From an uncultured Eubacterium sp. (GTDB lineage Bacteria > Bacillota > Clostridia > Lachnospirales > Lachnospiraceae): a stretch of DNA of 64,000 bases. The position numbers and the translations under genes were made by a program. The notes under the pieces were generated by a model, which was not told the DNA's origin, did not search any database, and worked only from the letters and a program-made list of their open reading frames with translations. Shown here piece after piece: positions 26,629-34,144 of this stretch (its first letter is position 1; each line of letters starts with the position of its first letter). The stretch is from contig CAJTLS010000003.1 of NCBI GenBank assembly GCA_910577295.1, positions 1 through 64,000 of the forward strand. Direction: 5' to 3'.

Positions 26629-27129
26629 ATGGAGCAAATGATAAGTAGTGTAATAAGTGGTGTTATTGCATCAATTATTTTTACAATAATACAAATTGCA
26701 ATCAGACCAAGATTGGAAATATCAAAGAATATATGCATATCAAAGAGTGATGAGGGTTTGGTTATTGCAAAAATAAAAATAGTCAATTTAGGCAGGAAGA
26801 TGCTCAAAGATGTGCGATATACGTTGCACTATTGTGTAGACTATGACGATGGACTTTCGGATATAACAGAAGTAGCACCAAAGAAAAATTATCTGTCTAC
26901 AGTGGCAGCGTACTCCAAAGAAAATACAGATTATGCGGTACGCATATCGTATGAGTGGGATGAGAAGAAATATCCAATGGAGGAAAATACAAGATTTATA
27001 TTTACGTTACAAGGCTCTCATCCACTTTCAAATACATCTAAATGCTTAAAGAGAGAGTATAGGAAAGATGATTTGAAGATAGGTTCTTTTGAGACCGGAA
27101 AGAGTTGTAAGTTTATTTTAAATCATTAA
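26629..27129 (+). CDS. Single-pass membrane protein of unknown function
   Basis: A 166-residue protein with one N-terminal transmembrane helix (about 4-24, ISSVISGVIASIIFTIIQIA) and a soluble domain of predicted beta character (about 30-166). No family recognised. It is in a position where prophages often carry lysogenic-conversion genes, between the excision-related left end and the integrase, and ends at a convergent terminator. Confidence 0.65.
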   Translation: MEQMISSVISGVIASIIFTIIQIAIRPRLEISKNICISKSDEGLVIAKIKIVNLGRKMLKDVRYTLHYCVDYDDGLSDITEVAPKKNYLSTVAAYSKENTDYAVRISYEWDEKKYPMEENTRFIFTLQGSHPLSNTSKCLKREYRKDDLKIGSFETGKSCKFILNH

Positions 27130-27148
27130 AAATGCACAAAGTACTTTA

Positions 27149-27208
27149 AAGTCCAAAACAGCGCATCATTTCAAATTAAGAAGCGATGTGCTGCTTTGGA
27201 CTTTTTTA
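27149..27208. terminator. Bidirectional terminator before the integrase gene
   Basis: AAGTCCAAA and TTTGGACTT form the base of a long hairpin, with CAGC/GCTG and CATC/GATG inside, followed by a T-run. It serves both the rightward membrane gene and the leftward integrase. Confidence 0.8.
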
Positions 27209-28702
27209 TTAGAAACGATAAAAGAACAAAAATTCGTCTGTTTCCCTGTTATACTCCATTTTTTCCAAAATTGCTTTTAGTGCAGTATGTTTGTCAAGTA
27301 TGCTGATATTTGTGTCTTGCAATTTATTAATTAAGTCGACAATATTAACGTGTACTTCTTTTTTTGTTTGATGTTCGGCGCCGGAAGATGTAAGCAACTG
27401 TAGTTTTTGATTAAGCTGCTCCAGTCGCTCCCGGATTAGGCGCCGGTTTTCTTTGTATTCTTCCTTTGTGTCGATACCGTCCAAATAGGCATCTTTGGCA
27501 CGGAGTTCCCGCAGATTTAGTTTCTTTATTTCTTCGCGGCATGACTTTATGTCTTGCTCGATGGTGTTTCCGGTGTCGGATACCGTAAATGTAAAGTCAG
27601 CGTTTCCGGCGGAAACAAATTTTTGTAATGACTCAATCAATGCATCTTCGCATCGATTCACGGTGATATAGCTGCTGTCTCGGTGGTAGCCCTTTGAGTA
27701 ACGCCAACAGTTAAAGCTGGGATAAGATTTTTTTTGTTTAGGACGCTTACCGGAGGTATAGCTCATCGTTGCTCCGCATAGGTGACAACGCAAAAGACCG
27801 CCAGAAAGGTAGTGCGGGAGTTTGGATATGGCATGTTCGCGCTTTCCGGTAGAGCCGGGGGCATATTTTTGCATAATTTTAGTAATTTGCTGCCACTCCT
27901 CTTTGCTGCATAGGGGTTCATGCACGCCGTCAACGACAATGATATCTTCTGCATTATTTTCATGATATTCTCCATGTGCGGCGCGGTTCCAACGTATTTT
28001 ACCGGCATAAAAAGGATTGCGCAAAATATAAATAATAGTACGTGCCTCAAATAGGTTGCCTCGGTGGGTAAGATACCCCTTATCATTCATTATCCGGGCA
28101 ATCATGGTAGGAGTTATCCCTTTTAGGCAGCAGTCCTTTATTTCCCGATAAATTTTTGCTTCCGGCTCAAAAACAACAGGCACAGGGTTTCCCTCTTGTT
28201 TACAATAGCCAAATGGCGGGTATGATTGATAGCCGCCCTGTTTTGCTTTTGCCGTCATGCCGCGGCGTACTTCGCCGGCGAGGCGGATGGAGTAGTATTC
28301 ATCCATCCATTCGATGATACGTTCAACGAGTCCGGCAAAAGGACCATCAGGGAGCGGCTCACTGATAGATACTACCTGCACGTTGTTTTTCCGCAGCAGT
28401 GATTTGTATACAATGCTTTCTTCCTGATTTCGGGCAAAGCGGCTAAATTTCCATGTTAATATATAATCAGGATGTTCCTTTTCTTTGGCAAGAGATATCA
28501 TTTTTAAAAAATCAGAACGTTTGTTTGCAGATTTTCCGGAAATCCCGCTATCCTGAAACCATGATGTGATTATGATATTATGGTCGGCGGCCCATTTTTG
28601 TATCTCGTGCTTTTGAGCTTCAGGAGACAGTTCTTCTTGCATGTGGGTTGAAACACGGATATACCCAAATGCAGTCTTTAGTGCTTCGGTCGGTTTTGGC
28701 AT
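27209..28702 (-). CDS. Large serine recombinase (phage integrase)
   Basis: A 497-residue site-specific recombinase. The N-terminal resolvase domain starts FGYIRVSTHMQEE with catalytic Ser18 and includes WFQDSGISGKSANKR and WKFSRFARNQEES. The recombinase domain (about 160-270) is followed by a zinc ribbon (LRCHLCG and a later Cys), then a coiled-coil region (about 370-440). Such enzymes integrate phage DNA at short attB/attP sites and need a directionality factor for excision. Start ATG 28702 (MPKPTEALK) follows AAAGGATG; the upstream frame to 28762 is unlikely. It stands 2.1 kb from attL. Confidence 0.95.
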   Translation of the reverse strand: MPKPTEALKTAFGYIRVSTHMQEELSPEAQKHEIQKWAADHNIIITSWFQDSGISGKSANKRSDFLKMISLAKEKEHPDYILTWKFSRFARNQEESIVYKSLLRKNNVQVVSISEPLPDGPFAGLVERIIEWMDEYYSIRLAGEVRRGMTAKAKQGGYQSYPPFGYCKQEGNPVPVVFEPEAKIYREIKDCCLKGITPTMIARIMNDKGYLTHRGNLFEARTIIYILRNPFYAGKIRWNRAAHGEYHENNAEDIIVVDGVHEPLCSKEEWQQITKIMQKYAPGSTGKREHAISKLPHYLSGGLLRCHLCGATMSYTSGKRPKQKKSYPSFNCWRYSKGYHRDSSYITVNRCEDALIESLQKFVSAGNADFTFTVSDTGNTIEQDIKSCREEIKKLNLRELRAKDAYLDGIDTKEEYKENRRLIRERLEQLNQKLQLLTSSGAEHQTKKEVHVNIVDLINKLQDTNISILDKHTALKAILEKMEYNRETDEFLFFYRF

Positions 28703-28733
28703 ATAATCATCCTTTCTAAGTCTAAGGACCTTT

Positions 28734-28762
28734 ATTATAAAAGATAACAAAGTAAAAATCAA
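28734..28762 (-). promoter_or_regulatory. Integrase promoter
   Basis: Minus strand TTGATT (28762-28757), 17-bp spacer, TATAAT (28739-28734), ahead of the integrase start. Confidence 0.65.
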
Positions 28763-28900
28763 GATAGCCTTAAAGATAAAGAAACATAGTGCTTATAGCA
28801 CAAAAGCGATAAAAAAACACACAAAAGCATTAATATCCACTCTTTTCCAGTACCATTTTTTTCATTTTGTTGTAAAATAAAGGAAGAGAGGAGGAAACGT

Positions 28901-29614
28901 ATGATTAACGTGGCAGTATGTGATGATAACATTATAGTAACAAAAAGAACAAAAGAAATCATACAAATGCACGAATTTAAAGATGAGTTAATGATAGATA
29001 CGTTTTCGGATGGGGAGGAACTATATAAAAACGCAATGAATAAAAAATATGAAATACTGCTAATGGATATCGAATTAGGACAAGAAAACAAGAACGGGAT
29101 GAGCGTATCGGAAAGAATAAAGGCGATTTATCCGGATGTGATAATTATATTTCTTTCCGGATATCCCAAATATAAAAGTGCATTATTAAACTTCGAGCCA
29201 TTTCGATTCATACAGAAGCCGATAAAAATAGAGTATTTAATACAAGCGTTAGAAGCGGCAATGGAAAGAATCAATGGATGGAAAAATAATTTTTTTTATT
29301 ACCGCAGCGCGGGCGAATTAGTTAAAATCAGGACAAAGAAGATTATGCTTTTGGAATCGGTGCGGCCATACATATACATAAAAACCATAGACAGCGAAAA
29401 AAAGTTAAAATACAGAGGGAAATTAGATGAAGCACAAAATGAAATAGAAAAAATATCCAATGATTTTTTACGCGTAAACAGGAGCATATTGATAAACAAA
29501 GATTATATTCAACGGTGTTCTAAGCGGGAGCTGCAGATGATAGACAATGAAATTATAACTATAGGACGAAAATATGCACCAATCGTAAATAAGTATATTA
29601 TGGATTTCTATTGA
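28901..29614 (+). CDS. LytTR-family response regulator (AgrA/ComE type), no partner kinase
   Basis: A 237-residue two-domain regulator. The receiver domain (1-120) has the acidic pair D8/D9, phospho-acceptor Asp56 in LLMDIELG and Lys in FIQKPIK. The LytTR DNA-binding domain (about 135-237) includes RSAGELVKIRTKKIMLLES, FLRVNRSILINKDYI and TIGRKYAP. LytTR proteins bind pairs of direct repeats about one or two helical turns apart. No histidine kinase or peptide gene is in the prophage, so a host kinase or unphosphorylated action must be assumed. It diverges from the integrase. AGAGGAGG precedes ATG 28901. Confidence 0.93.
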   Translation: MINVAVCDDNIIVTKRTKEIIQMHEFKDELMIDTFSDGEELYKNAMNKKYEILLMDIELGQENKNGMSVSERIKAIYPDVIIIFLSGYPKYKSALLNFEPFRFIQKPIKIEYLIQALEAAMERINGWKNNFFYYRSAGELVKIRTKKIMLLESVRPYIYIKTIDSEKKLKYRGKLDEAQNEIEKISNDFLRVNRSILINKDYIQRCSKRELQMIDNEIITIGRKYAPIVNKYIMDFY

Positions 29615-29630
29615 GCTAATGATATAATAT

Positions 29631-29660
29631 ACAGTAAGAAATTGTAAGAAGTTGTGAAAA
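29631..29660 (+). repeat. Three 10-bp direct repeats, LytTR-site-like
   Basis: ACAGTAAGAA, ATTGTAAGAA and GTTGTGAAAA lie head to tail with exact 10-bp period, so they face the same side of the helix. They end 8 bases upstream of a -35 element. Such phased direct repeats upstream of a promoter are how LytTR activators usually bind. Confidence 0.65.
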
Positions 29661-29668
29661 AATGTATC

Positions 29669-29697
29669 TTGTAATCCAAACTTACATATGCTATAAT
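29669..29697 (+). promoter_or_regulatory. Promoter of the short RNA candidate
   Basis: TTGTAA 29669-29674 and TATAAT 29692-29697 with an ideal 17-bp spacer, directly after the phased repeats. Confidence 0.7.
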
Positions 29698-29703
29698 GCC
29701 GAC

Positions 29704-29788
29704 AGGCAAAAGATATGATAGTTCCGTGTGAACGCAGAGAGGCTTCAAACCGTAGTAGCGTACAGTTTGGAGCCTCTTCTTTTCTTTT
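29704..29788 (+). ncRNA. Candidate small regulatory RNA, about 85 nt
   Basis: A transcript from the promoter at 29669-29697 would start near 29704 and end at a strong terminator: AGAGGCTTCAAAC (29738-29750) pairs with GTTTGGAGCCTCT (29765-29777), followed by a T-rich run. No ribosome binding site is present, and the only ATG frame (from 29714) runs straight through the terminator hairpin, so the RNA is probably non-coding. Whether it is expressed cannot be seen from sequence. Confidence 0.5.
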
Positions 29789-29789
29789 A

Positions 29790-30042
29790 TAGTGGCAAAG
29801 CACCCACTAGGCTATTTGTTGTCCTTTTGGTCGCTGTCAAACCATTTATTTTTTTTGAACAAAAAAATAGTTTATAATTTGTTAATGAATTTTATAAAAA
29901 AGTTATAATTAGTTTGAAATCAATCCAGAAAAAAGCAATAAATTTAATGTTTTTGCAGAATTGCACGAATTTTTTGTAATTGTGTGCATCACCCTTTAAA
30001 TCCGTGCCGGGATTTTGTAAAATTTATTTACACGGTGCCGGA
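29790..30042. other. Gene-free AT-rich interval with small hairpins
   Basis: No convincing ORF. TAGTGG/CCACTA pair at 29790-29809, then a very AT-rich stretch. At 30002-30041 CCGTG and CACGG pair around a nested ATTTT/AAAAT, and GTGCCGG occurs twice as a direct repeat (30004-30010 and 30035-30041), forming a structured leader for the next small gene. Confidence 0.4.
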
Positions 30043-30048
30043 GTAATT

Positions 30049-30231
30049 ATGACAAAGGGGGAAAATAAATTGAAAGAAATAAATAACGAATGCACGGAAG
30101 AACATCAGGCCTCACAAAGAGATATTTATAAAAAGAAAATCGTTGAAATTGTTGCAGCAATTGAGAATGTAAATATGTTAAAAAGGATTTATCAACTAGC
30201 AGAATATATCCATATACATAAGATAGAGTAG
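30049..30231 (+). CDS. Small hypothetical phage protein
   Basis: About 60 residues, charged, helical, ending NMLKRIYQLAEYIHIHKIE. ATG 30049 has CCGGAG upstream; TTG 30070 with AAGGGGG 8 bases ahead is an equally good start and would give 53 residues. Similar short helical proteins are common near repressors in clostridial prophages; function unknown. It ends in a terminator. Confidence 0.6.
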   Translation: MTKGENKLKEINNECTEEHQASQRDIYKKKIVEIVAAIENVNMLKRIYQLAEYIHIHKIE

Positions 30232-30258
30232 GCCAGAGCCTACTCTATTGAAAATTTT
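30223..30258. terminator. Convergent terminator
   Basis: ATAGAGTAGGC and GCCTACTCTAT form a perfect 11-bp stem overlapping the stop codon of the small gene, with a T-run at 30255-30259. It separates that gene from the leftward nuclease gene. Confidence 0.8.
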
Positions 30259-30273
30259 TAAAGAATAGCAGAG

Positions 30274-31326
30274 TTATTCGTAATTTTTGGCAGCAGCAAT
30301 AAGTTGTGTCTTATAATCATACAAGTTTACCAAATCATCGAGATGGAAACGTGTAAAATTTTTATTCTCGTCAGGTATCATCACATATTTTTTTCGTACA
30401 TCCAAATTCAGACGGCAAATTGGTTTTCTATTGTTATCGTCATAAAGAACACCAAAGTAGCTTTCTGTATCACGATATGTAATTTTTGACAAATCAATTT
30501 CCTCTGCAAGTATAGCGCGGATAATGTTAAATGCCTGTAATTCATCGTCTGTTGTAACAATCTTTTTCTTGGGAGACGTTGGTACGTCTGCTTCATCCTC
30601 AGCTTCATCAGGCGTATCTGGCGTTAAAGCAGAAGAAATTTTTTCATTAACCATGTTGTTGATATAATTATTGAAAGTCTTCTTGATAATGGGTTTGAAT
30701 TTATCTATTATTTTTTGTGTTTTAAATCCATCATAAATATCCCCTAATATAACCTTGGCAAAGTCGTCACTAACAGTGTCGGTTTGTTTAGTAAGCCACT
30801 CATGTATCAAGCTGGAATATTTCAACTCGGATGCAGTGCTAAGAATATTGTCCTTGTCAAAAGCGTCTTTACAAAATTTCTTTAACTCTGAGATAGTTTG
30901 TTCTTTCAGATTCCGGATATCAATAGTTAAAAATGGGGTTAAGTCCATTTTGTTTTCTTCGTTTAAATCTGTATAAAACCTATATTCCAGACCATTGGTT
31001 AATATAGCAAATTTAGCCGAAGAGGTACTAAAATATCGGAATAACTGCGAATCATGCTTATCTAATTGTTGTCCGCACCATTTGCATTCGATAAGGACTT
31101 GGGGAGAACCGTCTAATAGAATAGCATAATCTACTTTTTCACCCTTTTTTATTCCAACATCTGCCGTATATTCAGGACAAAATTCATTTGGGTTAAATAC
31201 ATCATACCCCAAAATTTGAAAAAAGGGTACAATCATGGACATTTTAGTCGCTTCTTCTGTTTGTATTCCCTCCCCAATTTGACTTATTCTTTGTGCAAAA
31301 CTTTTAATTTCGTCGTTGAACCCCAT
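30274..31326 (-). CDS. HsdR_N-type restriction-endonuclease-like protein
   Basis: A 350-residue protein whose N-terminal domain (about 20-150) matches the nuclease domain of type I restriction subunits: IVPFFQILGYDVFNP, then the PD-(D/E)xK core with Asp in KVDYAIL and ECK in LIECKWC. The C-terminal part has an acidic linker and a domain ending in RFHLDDLVNLYDYK. No helicase, methylase or specificity subunit is nearby, so it is not a classic restriction system. It is cotranscribed with the CI-like repressor region in a lysogenic position, which suggests superinfection defence; that is inference. Confidence 0.85.
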   Translation of the reverse strand: MGFNDEIKSFAQRISQIGEGIQTEEATKMSMIVPFFQILGYDVFNPNEFCPEYTADVGIKKGEKVDYAILLDGSPQVLIECKWCGQQLDKHDSQLFRYFSTSSAKFAILTNGLEYRFYTDLNEENKMDLTPFLTIDIRNLKEQTISELKKFCKDAFDKDNILSTASELKYSSLIHEWLTKQTDTVSDDFAKVILGDIYDGFKTQKIIDKFKPIIKKTFNNYINNMVNEKISSALTPDTPDEAEDEADVPTSPKKKIVTTDDELQAFNIIRAILAEEIDLSKITYRDTESYFGVLYDDNNRKPICRLNLDVRKKYVMIPDENKNFTRFHLDDLVNLYDYKTQLIAAAKNYE

Positions 31327-31445
31327 AAGAAAACCTCCTTAAATAGTGTATATTTTTGGCTTTTTACATTTGTATAAGCACTTTAAGTCAAATATTATCA
31401 CCGATAGGGCAATATGTCAAATTATGCTGATTATTTTGCAGTTAT

Positions 31446-31799
31446 CTATCCATTTGCAATGTTTTTAATTAACTTTTCCAGTACTGTCCATTCGGAATCA
31501 TCAAGTTTCGCAAATTCTCTAAATAAGTTTTTCGCAAATTCGTTTTCGCCGGTCATTATGTAGTCTATTCGGGCCATAGAATCAGTGTCAAATTCAGTGT
31601 ACATTGGTTCTATGCCATCCGTAAGCCAAAGATAGCTTACGTTAAATTCTTTGCATATCAATCTAATTGTTTGTTCTGACGGAGTATTTTCTCCGTTTTC
31701 TATTTTCCACACAGCGGAGCGGGATATAGAAATTTTCTTACCAAATTCTGCCTGATTCATTCCTGCATTCATTCTTACTATTTTTACTCGTTCTTTCAT
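31446..31799 (-). CDS. CI-like XRE repressor of lysogeny
   Basis: A 117-residue protein with an N-terminal HTH (ERVKIVRMNAGMNQAEFGKK then SRSAVWKIENGENTPS) and a region SYLWLTDGIEPMY typical of phage repressors of Gram-positive bacteria. There is no peptidase-like C-terminal domain, so SOS self-cleavage is not expected. ATG 31799 follows GGAGGTGC. It faces a divergent early promoter with three related operator sites. Confidence 0.9.
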   Translation of the reverse strand: MKERVKIVRMNAGMNQAEFGKKISISRSAVWKIENGENTPSEQTIRLICKEFNVSYLWLTDGIEPMYTEFDTDSMARIDYIMTGENEFAKNLFREFAKLDDSEWTVLEKLIKNIANG

Positions 31800-31818
31800 T
31801 TTGCACCTCCTTGACGAT

Positions 31819-31906
31819 AGTATATACAAAAAATTACATTAAGTCAACAAAAAGTTATTGACAAGCACATTAAATGTGATATAATGATTACATTAAATCA
31901 ACAAAA
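31819..31906. promoter_or_regulatory. Divergent lysogeny/early promoter region with operators
   Basis: Leftward promoter: TTGACT (31847-31842), 17 bp, TATACT (31824-31819). Rightward promoter: TTGACA (31858-31863), 16 bp, TATAAT (31880-31885). Operators: TTACATTAAGTCAACAAAA (31834-31852), the same with one change, TTACATTAAATCAACAAAA (31888-31906), and the perfect palindrome CACATTAAATGTG (31866-31878) inside the rightward spacer. The repressor at 31446 is the expected ligand. Confidence 0.85.
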
Positions 31907-31918
31907 GGAGGGATTAGC

Positions 31919-32119
31919 ATGAGTGGAGAAAAATTAGAAGCCATCGAAAAATCTGTTGATGAATACAAAAAACTGCCAGAAGATAAAAAGATGTTTGTCT
32001 TAGGTTTTATGCAGGGAGTTTTATCTATTCAGCAGGGAGAGCAAGGGGAAAAAGAGAATTTTGCAAAGGGATTTGCACAGGGAGTTACAAAGGGAATTGC
32101 AGGGAGAAAGGAGGGATAG
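31919..32119 (+). CDS. Small hypothetical protein, first early gene
   Basis: A 66-residue protein (EAIEKSVDEYKKLPEDKKMF start) in the Cro position, but without an HTH; similar short proteins follow the early promoter in many clostridial prophages. AAAGGAGGG precedes ATG 31919. Confidence 0.75.
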   Translation: MSGEKLEAIEKSVDEYKKLPEDKKMFVLGFMQGVLSIQQGEQGEKENFAKGFAQGVTKGIAGRKEG

Positions 32120-32121
32120 GA

Positions 32122-32595
32122 GTGAGTTTGTTTAGGAGAATAAGAAAGCAACCTGTGGAGGTGCCAATACGACCAGAAAGCCCCAATCATCCAGTAGTTC
32201 AGGACATGGGGGCATATGAAGAAACTATCTGGTATGCAGATAATAGGGAATATGCACAAGCACTGACAATTTATTTGTCAAGCGAAGAATGGAGCAAGTT
32301 TGCGAATCAGGAGTTTTATCAGGATATGATTGAGTACCTCCATAATGAAGAAATCGAAGTAAGAAAACTATCAAATGAGGGGAGAAAGGAAATGAATAGA
32401 GAGGAATTAAAAAAAATCATACTGGAACAGGCGGAAAATAGAAAGGAAGACAATAAATTGAAAATTAATCAAATGGCAGAAGAATTTGTTGAATTACTAA
32501 GAGAAGAAAAAATGTCTTATAGAAGTGCGAAAGAAGTATTAAGGGAAGCACAAAAAAAGTTACAGAAATTAGCAATGGAAAGGCCTTTAAATTAG
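32122..32595 (+). CDS. Hypothetical early protein
   Basis: 157 residues from GTG 32122 (GGAGGG 6 bases upstream). The N-terminal half is basic then acidic; the C-terminal 67 residues (from MNREELKKIILEQAENRKE, ATG 32392 with its own GAAAGGA) form a helical module that resembles a free-standing small phage protein, so this may be a natural fusion or contain an internal start. The codons CAA AAA AAG at 32551-32559 contain an A AAA AAG heptamer; a -1 shift would add 33 residues. No function known. Confidence 0.65.
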   Translation: MSLFRRIRKQPVEVPIRPESPNHPVVQDMGAYEETIWYADNREYAQALTIYLSSEEWSKFANQEFYQDMIEYLHNEEIEVRKLSNEGRKEMNREELKKIILEQAENRKEDNKLKINQMAEEFVELLREEKMSYRSAKEVLREAQKKLQKLAMERPLN

Positions 32596-32672
32596 CAGAG
32601 CAAAACAAAATTAACATCATTTTTGAAGTAGAAGACAAGTGTATATTCAGAATGCAGTGAGGAGGGATAGGA

Positions 32673-32741
32673 ATGATTAGAGAATGGATTCCGCTAATAG
32701 TATCTATATTAGCCCTATTTGTCGCATACACCAAAGCATAA
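32673..32741 (+). CDS. 22-residue membrane peptide
   Basis: ATG 32673 behind GAGGAGGG encodes MIREWIPLIVSILALFVAYT plus two residues, a single hydrophobic helix. Unknown function; too short for homology arguments. Confidence 0.5.
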   Translation: MIREWIPLIVSILALFVAYTKA

Positions 32742-32835
32742 TATCATCGATGCCAACATTGTAAGATTTAATCAAAGCAAAAAAGTGAAATGATAACAGG
32801 GAGTTTTATTTAGCAGGAGGAAAGGGGGGATAGAG

Positions 32836-32976
32836 ATAGAGAAAAATAAGATAAAAGAACTTATTTGTAAACGGTTACAACTACTCGAACAGGAATTAGG
32901 CATCCATCATACGGCGGATTTGTATAATGCAAACGATGTTAATGTAGCAGAAGTAAAAACGAAAGGGAGGCAGACG
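32836..32976 (+). pseudogene. Small phage gene lacking a normal start, fused in frame to the next gene
   Basis: The reading frame IEKNKIKELICKRLQLLEQE with a later HHTADLYNAND looks like real protein. Spacing from GGAGGAAAGGGGGG, compared with the neighbours that use GGAGGGATAGG then ATG or GTG, puts an ATA where the start should be. No stop separates it from the beta-helix gene at 32977. Either ATA is used weakly or the start codon has mutated. Confidence 0.4.
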
Positions 32977-33879
32977 ATGGGAAAATATGAATTAACAGAC
33001 AATTACAAAATTGTAAAGGACATAAAAGTATATCAGATTAGAGCAATAAAAGACTTTGATTTTATAAAAAAAGGGAAGTTAGGAGGATTTATCGAAAAAG
33101 AGGAAAATTTATCAAATAGCGGAAATGCGTGGGTGTATGAAAATGCCATAGTGAGCGGAAATGCGCGAGTGTATGAAAATGCCATGGTGAGCGGAAACGC
33201 GTGGGTGTATGAAAATGCCGTGGTGAGAGAAAACGCGTGGGTGGATGGAAATGCCATAGTAAGCGGAAACGCGCGGGTGGATGAAAATGCCGTGGTGAGA
33301 GAAAACGCGCGGGTGGATGGAAATGCCATAGTGAGCGGAAACGCGCGGGTGGATGAAAATGCCATAGTGAGCGGAAATGTGCGGGTGGATGGAAATGCCA
33401 TAGTAAGCGAAAACGCGCGGGTGGATGAAAATGCCGTGGTGAGAGAAAACGCGCGGGTGCGTGAAAATGCCGTGGTGAGCGGAAACGCGTGGGTGCGTGA
33501 AAATGCCGTGGTGAGAGGAAATGCGCGGGTGCGTGAAAATGCCGTGGTGAGCGGAAACGCGCGGGTGCGTGAAAATGCCGTGGTGAGAGAAAACGCGTGG
33601 GTGCGTGAAAATGCCGTAATAGGTGGAAATGCAAGAATTAATAAACATGAAGATTATACGACAATAAGTGGGTTTGGCTTGGAAAACAGAACGACTACAT
33701 TTTATAGGTGCGAGGATAAAAAAATAGAAGTAACCTGCGGATGTTTTGCAGGAACGATTGAAGAATTTAGAAAAAAAGTGAAAGAAACGCACGGAGAAAA
33801 CAAATTTGCAAAAGAATATATTGCCATTGCGGATTTGATGGAAATGCATTTTGAACAGGGTCAGGACAGGCAGCAGTAG
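32977..33879 (+). CDS. YdcK-like left-handed beta-helix repeat protein
   Basis: A 300-residue protein. After an N-terminal domain (YKIVKDIKVYQIRAIKDF, about 1-47, ending KLGGFIEKEENLS) come 14 copies of a 12-residue unit such as GNARVDENAVVS (about 48-215), i.e. paired hexapeptides with small and hydrophobic residues at beta-helix positions, then a C-terminal domain (about 220-300). E. coli YdcK has the same layout. Role unknown; some hexapeptide helices are acyltransferases, others scaffolds. ATG 32977 has AAAGGGAGG 6 bases upstream. Confidence 0.85.
   Translation: MGKYELTDNYKIVKDIKVYQIRAIKDFDFIKKGKLGGFIEKEENLSNSGNAWVYENAIVSGNARVYENAMVSGNAWVYENAVVRENAWVDGNAIVSGNARVDENAVVRENARVDGNAIVSGNARVDENAIVSGNVRVDGNAIVSENARVDENAVVRENARVRENAVVSGNAWVRENAVVRGNARVRENAVVSGNARVRENAVVRENAWVRENAVIGGNARINKHEDYTTISGFGLENRTTTFYRCEDKKIEVTCGCFAGTIEEFRKKVKETHGENKFAKEYIAIADLMEMHFEQGQDRQQ
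33118..33621 (+). repeat. 14 tandem 36-bp coding repeats
   Basis: Fourteen contiguous 36-bp units encoding a 12-residue motif. Neighbouring units differ at only a few bases, with alternating gag/agc and tat/gat/cgt variants, so the array has expanded or been homogenised recently. Every unit preserves frame, so copy changes alter length by 12 residues only. Confidence 0.95.
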
Positions 33880-33904
33880 CGTAGGATATGATGAGGTGAT
33901 TTTT

Positions 33905-34057
33905 TTGGCAGTAAAAAACATGATTTACATAAACGGAAAATATGTAGAGCAGGAAAAAATTCCGGAAGATGAACTACAAGAAATACGGGAAAGGCTTTTT
34001 ATTACTTTTGCGAAAAGATTGGGATATGAAAAATGTGAGGAAAGTGGGCAGCAGTAG
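33905..34057 (+). CDS. Small phage protein
   Basis: A 50-residue protein from TTG 33905 (GAGGTG about 6 bases upstream): MIYINGKYVEQEKIPEDELQ, then RERLFITFAKRLGYEK. This type of short protein with a YINGK start recurs in clostridial prophage early regions. Unknown function. Confidence 0.65.
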   Translation: MAVKNMIYINGKYVEQEKIPEDELQEIRERLFITFAKRLGYEKCEESGQQ

Positions 34058-34144
34058 GACAAGACAATCTGGTTTTGGATGGGGAAAACTGTCCGGCAGG
34101 AGTGGACAAGCTGTCCGGCTTCCAGAGACCGAGGGGGAATAAGA

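Noticed and set aside
29714..29791. 25-codon peptide encoded in the short RNA candidate
   Set aside because: It lacks a ribosome binding site and its frame passes through both arms of the terminator, so a non-coding RNA is more likely.
33118..33621. Regular 36-bp direct repeats resembling a CRISPR array
   Set aside because: The units are contiguous with no unique spacers and keep one reading frame throughout, so they are coding repeats of a beta-helix protein.
33089..33921. Long minus-strand ORFs opposite the beta-helix gene
   Set aside because: They are mirror images of the repeat array, rich in His, Pro and Phe, with no start signals.
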